Virus record (IMG/VR): IMGVR_UViG_3300031977_002259
Location: 1-43,843 of that record
Direction: 5' to 3' (one strand)
Length of the DNA stretch: 43,843 nt
From: a virus
Position 1 is the first letter of the stretch; each line of letters starts with the position of its first letter. Both the position numbers and the translations under genes were made by a program. Below, one piece after another: positions 8,271 to 16,432 of this stretch. Below the pieces are notes generated by a model. It searched no databases, was not told the DNA's origin, and saw nothing but the letters and a program-made list of their open reading frames with translations.

Positions 8271-10175
8271 TCATCGGACAGGGCATGCTCCTGTGTCACA
8301 ATCAGAAATCTCCACGTCATCCAACTCAACGCTAGAAAGGCTGGATATGGGGGTCACTTTTGACCTCTCCTCGTGGTAGCGAGATTCGCTGATTTCTTCC
8401 AAGGGAGCCTGATCAAAGCCATGCCCGCTGTGAAGAAGAAAAGAAACCGACTTGGTGTTAAAGTAGTGCTTTGCCAACCAGTCTTTTATTTCGTCTAACT
8501 CCTCTTTCCTATAGTATATTGTAACCGATACGGAGTTGTCGCTCCATTCCGCTTGCAATCTTTTAATGACCTCCAGCTGGTCAACAGCTGTCATGTCGTC
8601 TGCAAATTTAGTCCCTTCGGGGAAACTACAGGGGAAAGAAACCACTACTGTGGAATGGTCTTCCGTCCCGTCAAAGTTCCGTACATATTCTACGTGATAC
8701 CCGTTACCCCTAGCAACTCGTGCAAGCTCGCTATCTGCAGCCATTCTGATTCTTCTAATGTAATATTGGGAGTATCCAGGGTGTGCGCCTGGTGTAACGC
8801 CAGCAAGTAGAGACAGCGTTCCACTGGGTTTAACTGTAGTAAGCTTAATGGAATGAGGAAAGCCATGGTTCTTTGAGTATTCTTTGTCGTAATTCCTTAA
8901 CCAAACATACGCATCAGACAACCATCCTCTTTGCTCTTCTTCGGCCTGAAGGTATCCAGTAACCCCAATACCCATTCTCATATTCTTATGGACTATATCT
9001 TCAGTCTCCTTGAGTGAGCAAGGGATAGCAAGGCTGTGCTTATTGATTCTATAAAGATACGAAAGTACCTTCTTTAGCTCATCGTATGATACGATATTTG
9101 GCAAATAAACCTCAGCGAGACAGCAAGTCTCAAAGTTAGCTAGGCTCTGTTCGGCACATGGGTTGTACCCCATTACATCAGGATCGTCATATTCGGTTTC
9201 TTCTGTCCTCCCCATGCGTCTAGAGGATTCTAGGTTAATCAATCCGTAAGGCTCTCCATTGCCCTTATATCCTTCCCAAAATTCATCTGGAAGAACAGAT
9301 ATATCATCACAGACAACCGAGTTGTTGCTCATGGCCCTCCAGTTCGGAATACCCCCCAGATCCCAACGCTTGGCACGCAAGTACTCGATGTCATCAGGAT
9401 CCCCTATGGCAATCTGAGCAGACCTACGGACGTTACCAGCCACCACTATTTTACCTATTATGTTCATGATGTCTAGGCAATCAATAGGGCGAAGGCGTTG
9501 CCCTGCTCTGTTGTTGAGGATGCTATTTATCTCCATCATACCCCATACCAGATCCTCTGGTCCGCTTGCGGTACCTCCGAAGCCTTTGATAACAGAACCC
9601 TTTGATCTGATGAGGTGAGTGGCGAACGTAAAGTCTTCATCGGATCCGTCTTGCCAAAAGTGGGCTTCAAGCACACGCTCAAGAAGACTGACCCATCCTT
9701 CGCGGGAGTCAGGAACGATAAAGTCAGCATCATTAGCATCCTTCCTCTCGATTTTCACCTGTTGGTAGCCGACCTTCGGGAGTTGATACACATTCTCCCT
9801 TTGGATGTTGAATCCGACACCGCTACCGAGCATTAGCATTTCGAATGCCCAAGTAAATGGTCTAATTGGGTCGTCAATTACCACAAACGAGCAGTTCTGC
9901 AGGGAAGGCATCCCTAGTCTGTCTACTGTTTCGGTTCCAAGTTGCCACAAGAACCTTCCAGCCACTGTGCCTTTAAGGTCCATCATGATGCCCCTTAGTT
10001 CATCCTGCTGCACCTCGTCAAAATTGCAACCGAGCTGGTCGTTACAAGCTTTGACTACGCGATCGACTGTCTCGTGCCACTCCTCTGTTTGTCCGTTTTT
10101 GGTAGGTCTTGCATACGTTCTCTTGAACGTGGGGTATCCTACCTCACCCCATGGGATAAGTTTTTCTTCTTTCAT
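8271..10175 (-). CDS. nrdJ: Adenosylcobalamin-dependent class II ribonucleoside-triphosphate reductase
   Basis: 634 residues. Converts ribonucleoside triphosphates to deoxyribonucleotides with a B12-derived radical, feeding phage DNA synthesis. Diagnostic residues are visible: LQNCSF (Cys95) and ETCCLAE (Cys352) as the redox pair, NPCAEQ (338-343) with Cys340 as thiyl radical and Glu342, and a C-terminal pair CDTGAC in the last nine residues. The spacing of that pair matches the regenerating cysteines of the monomeric Lactobacillus-type enzyme. TVKPSGTLSLLAGVTPGAHPG is also characteristic. The protein is about 100 residues shorter than the 739-residue Lactobacillus leichmannii enzyme. It ends the minus-strand arm; the ATG at 10175 is preceded by a 31-bp gap. 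Monomeric class II enzymes are frequent in aquatic phages. Activity would depend on host or environmental cobalamin. Confidence 0.95.
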   Translation of the reverse strand: MKEEKLIPWGEVGYPTFKRTYARPTKNGQTEEWHETVDRVVKACNDQLGCNFDEVQQDELRGIMMDLKGTVAGRFLWQLGTETVDRLGMPSLQNCSFVVIDDPIRPFTWAFEMLMLGSGVGFNIQRENVYQLPKVGYQQVKIERKDANDADFIVPDSREGWVSLLERVLEAHFWQDGSDEDFTFATHLIRSKGSVIKGFGGTASGPEDLVWGMMEINSILNNRAGQRLRPIDCLDIMNIIGKIVVAGNVRRSAQIAIGDPDDIEYLRAKRWDLGGIPNWRAMSNNSVVCDDISVLPDEFWEGYKGNGEPYGLINLESSRRMGRTEETEYDDPDVMGYNPCAEQSLANFETCCLAEVYLPNIVSYDELKKVLSYLYRINKHSLAIPCSLKETEDIVHKNMRMGIGVTGYLQAEEEQRGWLSDAYVWLRNYDKEYSKNHGFPHSIKLTTVKPSGTLSLLAGVTPGAHPGYSQYYIRRIRMAADSELARVARGNGYHVEYVRNFDGTEDHSTVVVSFPCSFPEGTKFADDMTAVDQLEVIKRLQAEWSDNSVSVTIYYRKEELDEIKDWLAKHYFNTKSVSFLLHSGHGFDQAPLEEISESRYHEERSKVTPISSLSSVELDDVEISDCDTGACPVR

Positions 10176-10206
10176 AATTTTTAGTTGGAAAAGGTGTGCA
10201 AGGTAC

Positions 10207-10704
10207 TCAATAATCCAGAAAGTATTTCCATACTCTGTAAGATTCTAGAGACCTTATGTCCCGAAGGACAACCTTAGTTATGATGTCGAGCCTGTCCTTT
10301 CTTTGGTACAGTTTCCTGTAAGCATTGCGCTTGTCAGACACTACTTCAAGATCGACATTTTTATCAACCCACTCTTTCAGTTCAAGTCGGTCAACGATTG
10401 AGAAACCGTGCTCTTCAGGCATATCAAAAGCGATGATTGTTGCACCGCCGAGTAGCCATCCGTTGTTCCCCCGTACATTTTTTAGCTCTACCCAAATCTC
10501 ATCAGGTAGGTTATTGCCTTTTACATCTACACCCCACTTGCCCTTATCGTTGAAGGCCAACCAGTAGTCGATATGGTCGTGAATGTCCTCCGCGTAAGAG
10601 GACTTCTTCACCTCCAGGCCTAGATTCTCTGCGGCTCTAATGAACCTTACTTCTGCTACTCTCCCCGTTGAATTAGAGTACCTCCTCCTGCTTTGGGAGG
10701 TCAC
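10207..10704 (-). CDS. Putative PD-(D/E)XK nuclease
   Basis: 165 residues. Contains an acidic motif series DIHDHIDYW (about 40-48), KWGVDVKGNN (about 57-66) and IWVELKNVRGNNGWL, compatible with the D...(D/E)xK arrangement of the PD-(D/E)XK nuclease superfamily, with VDVKG or VELKN supplying the lysine. The start is a GTG that overlaps the stop of the upstream gene by 4 bp (GTGA), the usual coupling in this arm. Neighbours are RNR and another nuclease, so a role in DNA processing or host DNA degradation is likely. The exact family is not certain; a restriction-endonuclease-like fold prediction would settle it. Confidence 0.7.
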   Translation of the reverse strand: MTSQSRRRYSNSTGRVAEVRFIRAAENLGLEVKKSSYAEDIHDHIDYWLAFNDKGKWGVDVKGNNLPDEIWVELKNVRGNNGWLLGGATIIAFDMPEEHGFSIVDRLELKEWVDKNVDLEVVSDKRNAYRKLYQRKDRLDIITKVVLRDIRSLESYRVWKYFLDY

Positions 10705-10913
10705 TCTTTGTGGTATTCCTTAACCGCCTCAGTACACAAGTCCATCTCATGTTTTACGAGCGTAATGCACCTGTTTACCCTCTCGTTTACATTCTCTTTG
10801 TCTGTGATAGGATTTCCGCTATTGTCGTGTAAAGACTCGTACAAATCAGCCATGACTCTCATTGACCTGTCTGTGGCGATAGCGTAATATTCACTCAATT
10901 TAGATTGATCCAT
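10701..10913 (-). CDS. Small hypothetical protein
   Basis: 70 residues from the ATG at 10913 (MDQSKLSEYYAIATDR...). A TTG two codons upstream is possible but not needed. Helical, mixed charge, with VNRCITLVKHEMDLCTEAVKEY at the C terminus; no family recognised. It overlaps the upstream nuclease gene by 14 bp and the downstream one by 4 bp, so it is embedded in a co-translated nucleotide and DNA metabolism cluster. Confidence 0.65.
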   Translation of the reverse strand: MDQSKLSEYYAIATDRSMRVMADLYESLHDNSGNPITDKENVNERVNRCITLVKHEMDLCTEAVKEYHKE

Positions 10914-11358
10914 CTTCAATGCTTTTTTTAATTTCCTGAATAGCTTGATCTACTTGCTGTCTATTCTTTGCCAAAAATACAGCATATGGTAGTTCGTTGT
11001 CAGTTATGTGGCGTAAAAAAAGTTTCCATCTCATGGGGAAGTCATGGTGACTTGGCAGATAACCTTTAGTTTCAATTATAAAATTTGAGTCGGTTCCTAC
11101 AAAGTCAGGTGTGTACTTGATAGGAAGCTGTCTGGTACCTGTTCTGTCACTCATGAGCTTCCCCTTCGATGTCATTTTAAAATACTTGTTGTCAAACTTA
11201 AAACCGTCTAGCAGTTCAAACGTCAGTTCCTCATAGTCAAAAGATAGCCCGTATTCACTCAGTTGGTCAGCACAGTACTTCTCAAGAGAAGATTTGTACC
11301 TGCCCAGGGGTTGTTTTTTGCGTGAACGCGAGTGAGACGTTTTTCTTTTTCCTTTCAC
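10900..11358 (-). CDS. Endonuclease I-like Holliday junction resolvase
   Basis: 152 residues, GTG start. After a basic N terminus (KGKRKTSHSRSRKKQP) comes SSLEKYCADQLSEYGLSFDYEE, then PIKYTPDFVG (about 87-96) and FIIETKGYL (about 101-109) followed by RWKLF. This order, a Glu in the first helix, YTPDF and an ETKG strand, is the catalytic signature of T7 endonuclease I-like resolvases of the PD-(D/E)XK superfamily. These cleave branched DNA during replication and before packaging. It ends the run of genes downstream of the primase-helicase, separated by only 9 bp. Confidence 0.8.
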   Translation of the reverse strand: MKGKRKTSHSRSRKKQPLGRYKSSLEKYCADQLSEYGLSFDYEELTFELLDGFKFDNKYFKMTSKGKLMSDRTGTRQLPIKYTPDFVGTDSNFIIETKGYLPSHHDFPMRWKLFLRHITDNELPYAVFLAKNRQQVDQAIQEIKKSIEDGSI

Positions 11359-11367
11359 AAGGCGAAG

Positions 11368-13188
11368 TTACACCGCGTTATTGAGAAAATGTGTATTTGC
11401 TTTCAGATTTATTTGAGATTGCTGTCCTAATTGGCTTGAAACGGGCTTGTACAAAGGCTTTTGAGTTGTCCACTCTTTGAACCCAGTATGGCTCAAATCA
11501 AAAATAAATTTGATTGGTTCATCTAAAGGAGTGGGCTCCCCACCTGTCTCTACCTCTCTAATCTTCCTCACGTGAAGCTCCGTCAACTTCCTCAGATGCA
11601 TGTCAGGGGCCTGAACCTTTCGGTGTATGGTAAGGAAGCAGTCCGCCCGATTGACGAACTTGCCTCCCCCCTCCGTATCTTCTGCATACGGGGCTACAGG
11701 CAGACCATCGTCACCCTTGCGCCGCTGTGCTTCGGTCACGGCATGCATGTTCAACCACACAGCCACGTTGTGAGACTTAGAGAACGTAAGGAATTCTGAT
11801 GCCGCCTCGTAGTGGTAGTCGTGAGCCCCAAGTCCGCTGTTACCGAGCTCAAGCTTGAGACTGTTGTACGGGTCGATGAAGATGCCGTCTAGATCCTGTT
11901 GCTTCATTGTCTTCTCCATGAAGAGCACAATGTCGCTGTAGCTATACACATCGTGGTTGTTGATGATAGTGAAGTGCTGTTGAACCCACTTGTATGCCGC
12001 CTTGCGTTCGGCGTACCCCATGTCCCCTACTTTCCTGCCCTTGGCAAATTGCATAAGGGTCATCTTCACCGATGCAGTTCGATTCTCAGAACTGTATATC
12101 AGCCACTTCCAATCGTGCCTAACTGCGGAGTTGGCGATGAGGTATAGCATCATCGTGGTCTTACCTACGTTGGAGTGACCATTGACGATTACAAACTCCT
12201 TCTTGTACCTGAAGTGCTTGTCAATCAACTCATTGCCAGTATCCAAACCGACTTCGATCTTCCCATTGGCGTAGTCATCTATCCACCTAAAGTCCTCATC
12301 GTCAGATGAAATGAAGGACATATCCCCGTCATTGAGCAATAGCTCACGCTTCGCGTCTTTCTCATTTGCAACGAGCTCCTTGATGGGCATATTCTTACCT
12401 GACTCAATCCCATCGCGGATGGTGTTGATAGCATTCTGCTCGGAGTCGATATCACGCTTGTTTATCTCTCGCATAAGCACCCGCACCACCTCATCTTCCT
12501 CCATCCTACCAGCGGATATGAATCCGCCGCATAGCCTAGCCGCTGAGTGTAATGCTTTGTGCTTCTCCCCATCGTCAGCCATACGTATCATACGTGCGGC
12601 AAGATTGAGCTTCATGTAGTCGGTTACAACACCTTCCCTCTCAATCGTTTGTCCAAGCTCAGCTTTTTCGGATGTAAACATCCCAAACTTATCGCTGTCC
12701 TTGATGATTATGTCAGGGTCGTATGACTCAAAGCAAGCCCTAGACTCATTAATGCCTGACGGGTCTACCTCAAGTGCATACTTGCGTTCAAAGTACCTTG
12801 ATATGGCTCGGAAGTGGTCCCTGTGTCTTTCTGGGTTCGTTATACGTACCAACGCTTTGACCCCGTCACCTGAAGGACTAGTCCAGCAAGCACACACGTA
12901 GTCGTCAGTACCCAAAGCCTGCTTGGTCTCCTCAACGTTAACGTGATCAAAATCGAGCACAATGATGCCTGAATGCTCGAAGAGCGCGTCATCCTTCCTA
13001 GACGAAAACTCCCCGCTGAAACAAACAACGGGGAGCTTCTTTTTTGCCTCTTTATCACCTTCTCTAATCTGTGAAATCAGTTCCTTTGACTTTCCCTCCT
13101 TTATTCTTCGGAGTGATTGGCTCAGAGTAATATGATTGGGACCGTTGATGTCCTTTATATCCCTGAATATCGTTATTTTGTTTGTCAT
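11368..13188 (-). CDS. Primase-helicase: BT4734/VirE_N-like N terminus fused to DnaB/RecA-type ATPase
   Basis: 606 residues. The N-terminal 170 residues match the BT4734/VirE_N family: VCFSGEFSSRKD, HSGIIVLDFDHV (72-83), SPSGDGVKALVRI and ESRACFESYDPD. This is a primase-associated domain common in Bacteroidota and their phages. The C-terminal half is a RecA-type ATPase with Walker A GHSNVGKTT (337-345), Walker B LDGIFIDP (433-440) and a later NMHAVTEAQRRKG segment. Together they fit the replicative helicase with primase function. The start MTNKITIFRDI aligns with the usual beginning of the family. The upstream gene overlaps by 125 bp, unusually long for this compact genome. Confidence 0.88.
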   Translation of the reverse strand: MTNKITIFRDIKDINGPNHITLSQSLRRIKEGKSKELISQIREGDKEAKKKLPVVCFSGEFSSRKDDALFEHSGIIVLDFDHVNVEETKQALGTDDYVCACWTSPSGDGVKALVRITNPERHRDHFRAISRYFERKYALEVDPSGINESRACFESYDPDIIIKDSDKFGMFTSEKAELGQTIEREGVVTDYMKLNLAARMIRMADDGEKHKALHSAARLCGGFISAGRMEEDEVVRVLMREINKRDIDSEQNAINTIRDGIESGKNMPIKELVANEKDAKRELLLNDGDMSFISSDDEDFRWIDDYANGKIEVGLDTGNELIDKHFRYKKEFVIVNGHSNVGKTTMMLYLIANSAVRHDWKWLIYSSENRTASVKMTLMQFAKGRKVGDMGYAERKAAYKWVQQHFTIINNHDVYSYSDIVLFMEKTMKQQDLDGIFIDPYNSLKLELGNSGLGAHDYHYEAASEFLTFSKSHNVAVWLNMHAVTEAQRRKGDDGLPVAPYAEDTEGGGKFVNRADCFLTIHRKVQAPDMHLRKLTELHVRKIREVETGGEPTPLDEPIKFIFDLSHTGFKEWTTQKPLYKPVSSQLGQQSQINLKANTHFLNNAV

Positions 13189-13438
13189 CTCTTGAAATCA
13201 TAAGCAGGATTAAGTATCCTGTAAGGTCTATTAATGTGTCTTCTGTGCTATCGTTTAGCCCAACGTTTTGTATACGTTTAAGCTTGTCGTCAATTCTCTG
13301 CCGCAACCCATACTCAGCGTTAACTGATGAGAATATGTTCAGCGGCTGTAGTGCAGCGTCTCCATAAGCTTCGTTCTTCAGAAGAAGCAAATCTTTGACT
13401 TCGTTGCACTTAGATACTATCTTGTTTCTTGTGCTCAT
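13064..13438 (-). CDS. DUF1599/Nmad1-like protein
   Basis: 124 residues. Residues 10-85 carry LLKNEAYGDAALQPLNIFS, LRQRIDDKLKRI and DTLIDLTGYLILLM. This is the pattern of the DUF1599 family (nucleotide modification associated domain 1), small helical proteins of phages and bacteria linked by context to DNA base modification. The last 40 residues (polar, with NKGGKVKGTDFTD) have no counterpart in the core domain and are encoded in the 125 bp that overlap the helicase gene in another frame. No modification enzyme is evident next to it, so the partner is unknown. Confidence 0.75.
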   Translation of the reverse strand: MSTRNKIVSKCNEVKDLLLLKNEAYGDAALQPLNIFSSVNAEYGLRQRIDDKLKRIQNVGLNDSTEDTLIDLTGYLILLMISRDDKQNNDIQGYKGHQRSQSYYSEPITPKNKGGKVKGTDFTD

Positions 13439-13697
13439 CTATAGTGAGTTGAGAGTTCGATATGAACTTTTTGCTTACGATATCCCTGATAATCACCTGC
13501 CTGTCTGACTTAGAGGTCTTGCCATAAAGCTCTGACCTCAGTCGCGACATAGTCTTATTGTCATATCGCATAATGTCAGAAGGCGAGGTGAATACAGAGA
13601 TAATCCACTTGACGCGCTCGTGCGCCTCCTTTCTTTTTTTGAAGGCAACACGAGCGGTCATCAAGTATATAGGAGCCCTATCAGAAGGGGAGGTCAT
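13410..13697 (-). CDS. Hypothetical protein
   Basis: 95 residues from the ATG at 13697 (MTSPSDRAPIYLMTARVAFKKRKEAHERV...), basic, helical, ending TIDEHKKQDSI. No family recognised. It overlaps the SSB-like gene upstream by 17 bp and the DUF1599 gene downstream by 29 bp, so it is translated within the replication cluster and may be an accessory replication or DNA-binding protein (inference). Confidence 0.65.
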   Translation of the reverse strand: MTSPSDRAPIYLMTARVAFKKRKEAHERVKWIISVFTSPSDIMRYDNKTMSRLRSELYGKTSKSDRQVIIRDIVSKKFISNSQLTIDEHKKQDSI

Positions 13698-13974
13698 CTT
13701 CTACGACCTGTTCTGATTTGGCGTTACGGCGCTCCTTAGCACCCTCGCTATTCGGATCGAATACACGAGCGCAAGCTTTGCCACTCTTACTCATGAAGAG
13801 CGTGAGGTATACATTACCACCACCCTTTTCTGTTTTGATGGTGGTGTATTTATCCAGCATATCCTGGAGTTCGTGGTCTTTGAGCTTTACGCTCCATGCG
13901 ACGATATCGCCGTTGTCATTACGCTTGGGCTCTTCGGTCCAGCCCACGAGGACGGAATCATAGTTCTTATCCAT
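13681..13974 (-). CDS. Putative single-stranded DNA-binding protein with SSB-like acidic tip
   Basis: 97 residues. The chain is rich in beta-type segments (SVLVGWTEEPKR, IVAWSVKLKDHEL, GGGNVYLTLFMSK, KACARVFDP) consistent with a short OB-like barrel. It ends VVEDDLPF, an acidic tip with terminal Pro-Phe like that of bacterial SSB (DDDIPF), which recruits replication and repair proteins. Position directly between the exonuclease and the primase-helicase fits. It lacks recognisable full OB-fold homology, so a small phage SSB is inferred from tail and context. Confidence 0.6.
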   Translation of the reverse strand: MDKNYDSVLVGWTEEPKRNDNGDIVAWSVKLKDHELQDMLDKYTTIKTEKGGGNVYLTLFMSKSGKACARVFDPNSEGAKERRNAKSEQVVEDDLPF

Positions 13975-14045
13975 AGTGAAAAAAATTAATAATGAAATAA
14001 AGGGTTACGAAAATAAAAAAAATAGTCTTGATGGTTTTGTATGCT

Positions 14046-14858
14046 TTATACGCTAAACTCTGCATAATCTTTGTCGTAGTCATAGTCAGGTCCAAGTTCT
14101 AGAAATGTAGCTATACGTCCTATAGCTTCGTTAAACTTCATTTCCCCTGAGAACAGGGTCTCTTCTGTGCATCGAACAATTCCTGGATAGAACGGGTATG
14201 CTTTCTCCTGCACGAGCCAGTAGAAGTCTTCAGCCCCTGACACCTTCATGTAAATGTAAGCCTGTATGTCGTAACAGAAGGATCCAACGTCATATCTAAA
14301 CTTTTGCATGGACCGCGTGCTCTTGGAGTCTACAACTATCTTGTCTCCCAAGCAGTCGTAGAACCCGCGCACTCTGATTCCGTCAATGTCGTCGTTAAAC
14401 TCCACCTGAAACTGACCACCATTCAGGTACGAATCGTACAATCCTGATGCGTAGAGTCGGTCAATCATCTCCTGCGCCTTGGTCCAGTCGTCAACTAACA
14501 CAATCTCTTGCCCGTTGTCCTCTACCTTAGCCTTGTACTCAGAAAAAAGACGCTTCCACTCGTTCGTAGCCTTCGGGTTCTTACCTGACCTAGCTTTCTC
14601 TGACATTTGGTCAAGGATAGCGTTGTCGTTAAGTATAACGTAGTGAGACTTTGCTCGATCAGGCTCGAACAACATCATGTCGTATAGAGAACCAAACGTA
14701 AGGGCGTCACTCGTCTTCTTGACCTCCCCCTTCATATACATGTCGAACAATCGCATGTCGCCAAGGGCATTCTTGATGGAAGAGTAAGAGAGGTACTTTT
14801 TATTGTACCTCTTCTCAATCATATCCATAAATGCTTCTGTAGTCAATTCTTCAGTCAT
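14046..14858 (-). CDS. RecE-like PD-(D/E)XK exonuclease (DUF3799/PF12684 type)
   Basis: 270 residues from the ATG at 14858 (MTEELTTEAFMDMIEKRY); a TTG six codons upstream is less likely. Sequence features: LSYSSIKNALGDMRLFDMYMKGE and TFGSLYDMMLFEP near the N terminus, then GIRVRGFYDCLGDKIVVDSKST with the D...DxK catalytic residues, and DVGSFCYDIQAYIYM with the conserved Gln. This is the pattern of phage PD-(D/E)XK exonucleases related to RecE and lambda exonuclease, which resect DNA for single-strand annealing. The adjacent annealing-protein candidate and SSB-like protein support a recombination module. Confidence 0.82.
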   Translation of the reverse strand: MTEELTTEAFMDMIEKRYNKKYLSYSSIKNALGDMRLFDMYMKGEVKKTSDALTFGSLYDMMLFEPDRAKSHYVILNDNAILDQMSEKARSGKNPKATNEWKRLFSEYKAKVEDNGQEIVLVDDWTKAQEMIDRLYASGLYDSYLNGGQFQVEFNDDIDGIRVRGFYDCLGDKIVVDSKSTRSMQKFRYDVGSFCYDIQAYIYMKVSGAEDFYWLVQEKAYPFYPGIVRCTEETLFSGEMKFNEAIGRIATFLELGPDYDYDKDYAEFSV

Positions 14859-14979
14859 TATTTTCTTCTGATTCAATTTTCTCTAAGGTTCGTGTGAAGA
14901 CCATCATCATGATGGCCTCCTCACTATACCCTCGTCTTCTAAGCTTGTCTTCGAAGCTGTCTTCTATTGGAATTTTCAT
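14851..14979 (-). CDS. Very small acidic protein between recombination genes
   Basis: 42 residues: begins MKIPIEDSFEDKLRRRGY, contains three consecutive Met (24-26), ends KIESEENND. The ATG overlaps the stop of the upstream annealing-type gene by 4 bp (ATGA), and its stop overlaps the exonuclease start by 8 bp, so all three are coupled. It fills an otherwise empty 117-bp gap between the two recombination genes. No family recognised; a small regulator or adaptor of the exonuclease-annealase pair is one possibility. Confidence 0.6.
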   Translation of the reverse strand: MKIPIEDSFEDKLRRRGYSEEAIMMMVFTRTLEKIESEENND

Positions 14980-15539
14980 CGTACAAATTTCTTCAGTCCA
15001 TTCTTCTGGCCCTCGCTTAACTCGGATCCGTACTTGGATATCACAAGTTCGTATGCCTTCGATCGGTCGGAAGAGTTCTTCAAATACTTCACGGCCTTGT
15101 CCATGATGTTGCTCTCTTCCTTCGGTTCGTTTCCCGAAGTCTTGGCCTTAGCCCTAGTCTTCTTGGGGGCGGGCTGTTCTTCCTGTTGTGCAATCGCATC
15201 CTGGACTTCATTCGCTGAAGCGATAGATGTATCAATACCGATACCAAGCATAGCCAAAGCACGCCCTACGGCTGACGTTTCGCAGTTCTCGATGTGACTC
15301 GTCTTGTTTATGTTTGAGCTACCCTTAACCTCGTGGGCATGACCAGTGGCTACGATATTGCCACTCGCATCTAGGATGCTGGTACACATAACGATTTCTT
15401 CTTCGTTCATGTGCTCGATGCGTGTGCTGATGCTCCAGCCTTTGTACTGCTCCTCCTGACGGAAGAACTTTATTCGCTCGTTGACTTCAACGTACTGCTT
15501 GCCACGGATGTTCGTGGTCTTGAACTTGTAATTACTCAT
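14976..15539 (-). CDS. Putative single-strand annealing / ssDNA-binding recombination protein
   Basis: 187 residues. The first 115 residues contain KQYVEVNERIKFFRQ, WSISTRIEHMNEE, ATGHAHEVKGSSNINKTSH and ENCETSAVGRALAMLGIG followed by ASANEVQDAI. The ETSAxGRALAxLGIG pattern is widespread in phage proteins encoded beside RecE- or lambda-type exonucleases. A linker rich in Lys, Ala and Pro (about 120-145) and a helical C terminus follow. Function as the annealing partner of the exonuclease downstream is inferred from motif and position; I cannot place it firmly in Rad52, RecT or ERF. Near-match promoter box TAAATTTA lies about 26 bp before the ATG. Confidence 0.65.
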   Translation of the reverse strand: MSNYKFKTTNIRGKQYVEVNERIKFFRQEEQYKGWSISTRIEHMNEEEIVMCTSILDASGNIVATGHAHEVKGSSNINKTSHIENCETSAVGRALAMLGIGIDTSIASANEVQDAIAQQEEQPAPKKTRAKAKTSGNEPKEESNIMDKAVKYLKNSSDRSKAYELVISKYGSELSEGQKNGLKKFVR

Positions 15540-15567
15540 GTATTGAGATTTAATTGAGTTTGTAAAT

Positions 15568-16041
15568 TTACTGAACTAGTTTGGAGTTTTCAAGGTGACT
15601 GACAGCTTTTAACAGTTTTTCTCTTCGTGCAGACAGGTGTTCCATCTGACGTTCGATGAACCTGAGCTTCAGTCCGTTAGACTTGAGATAACCCTCGGTA
15701 TTGTATCTAGTACCAAGGTATTGTAGGTTGTCATATAGGTCTCGGAAGTCTTTAGACTTACGCATCTGAATGTTTCCGTTGTCCCTCCAGTGATTTGGGG
15801 TCGTGCGATCACGCTCAAACCACTCACCTATGGCCCCCATTTTGCTTTTATTGAGTCTGTGATACTTATCGAGCACCCATAAGGTGAAGAGGTAATGACC
15901 TGTTTGGTCAACAAACCTCTGCTTGTTGTCTCCTGTATCTCTCATGTTGTGAGGCTTCCCATAGTAGTCGGTTAGGAGAAGGTTGATTTCGTTCTCCAAT
16001 TCTTGGAAGTCGCTTCGTGTTCTGTCGTCAATGTAACCCAT
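15568..16041 (-). CDS. Possible DnaA-domain-IV-like DNA-binding protein
   Basis: 157 residues. Residues about 50-110 read YLFTLWVLDKYHRLNKSKMG, then AIGEWFERDRTTPNHWRDN, then DFRDLYDNL. The arrangement, a helix, a short turn, an IGxxFxRDxTT helix and a later helix, resembles the DnaA C-terminal duplex-DNA-binding domain where GRDHTT contacts the DnaA box. The resemblance is by eye and weak. It overlaps the upstream gene by 14 bp. If confirmed, it could be an origin-recognition or transcription factor; otherwise hypothetical. Confidence 0.6.
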   Translation of the reverse strand: MGYIDDRTRSDFQELENEINLLLTDYYGKPHNMRDTGDNKQRFVDQTGHYLFTLWVLDKYHRLNKSKMGAIGEWFERDRTTPNHWRDNGNIQMRKSKDFRDLYDNLQYLGTRYNTEGYLKSNGLKLRFIERQMEHLSARREKLLKAVSHLENSKLVQ

Positions 16042-16432
16042 AGTATTTTATTTTAATAACTTGTTGAATTTCGAAATATGCTCTCATAGCTTTTACAGCA
16101 CTTATCATGGATTCACGCATACCCTCCATGGTTTTTATGTAATCCACCCTATCTTGGTCTTCTTCGCCTTCACCTATGTAACCTTCTATAAACAACTCAT
16201 CTATGAAGCTTTCACCTACAGCATAAGACTTTAGCTTATTCATTGAAGTTTCTGATGACTCGTCCATTATTTCAATGAATGTGTTTATGACCATAGTGGG
16301 GGGCCACTCTATCCATTCCTCTAGCCCATGTTCTTGCAAGTCACTGGCCGCCATGTGGCAGGCCATAGCTTCGTTCGCGGGAAGGTTGCAGGCGTGATCT
16401 ATAATGTAAATTATCGCGTCTTCTTTATGCAT
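16028..16432 (-). CDS. Hypothetical acidic helical protein
   Basis: 134 residues from the ATG at 16432 (MHKEDAIIYIIDHACNLPANEAMACHMAAS...). A longer open frame to 16732 exists but its extra part is antisense-like and overlaps the real upstream gene. The start is 8 bp inside the end of the upstream gene, which supports it. Helical, acidic centre (FIEGYIGEGEEDQDRVDY), no family recognised. Confidence 0.65.
   Translation of the reverse strand: MHKEDAIIYIIDHACNLPANEAMACHMAASDLQEHGLEEWIEWPPTMVINTFIEIMDESSETSMNKLKSYAVGESFIDELFIEGYIGEGEEDQDRVDYIKTMEGMRESMISAVKAMRAYFEIQQVIKIKYYGLH

Noticed and set aside
7712-8329. 205-aa open frame on the minus strand opposite the end of the 981-aa gene
   Set aside because: Antisense to a gene with recognisable modules, crosses the terminator hairpin and the end of the RNR gene; looks like a shadow frame.
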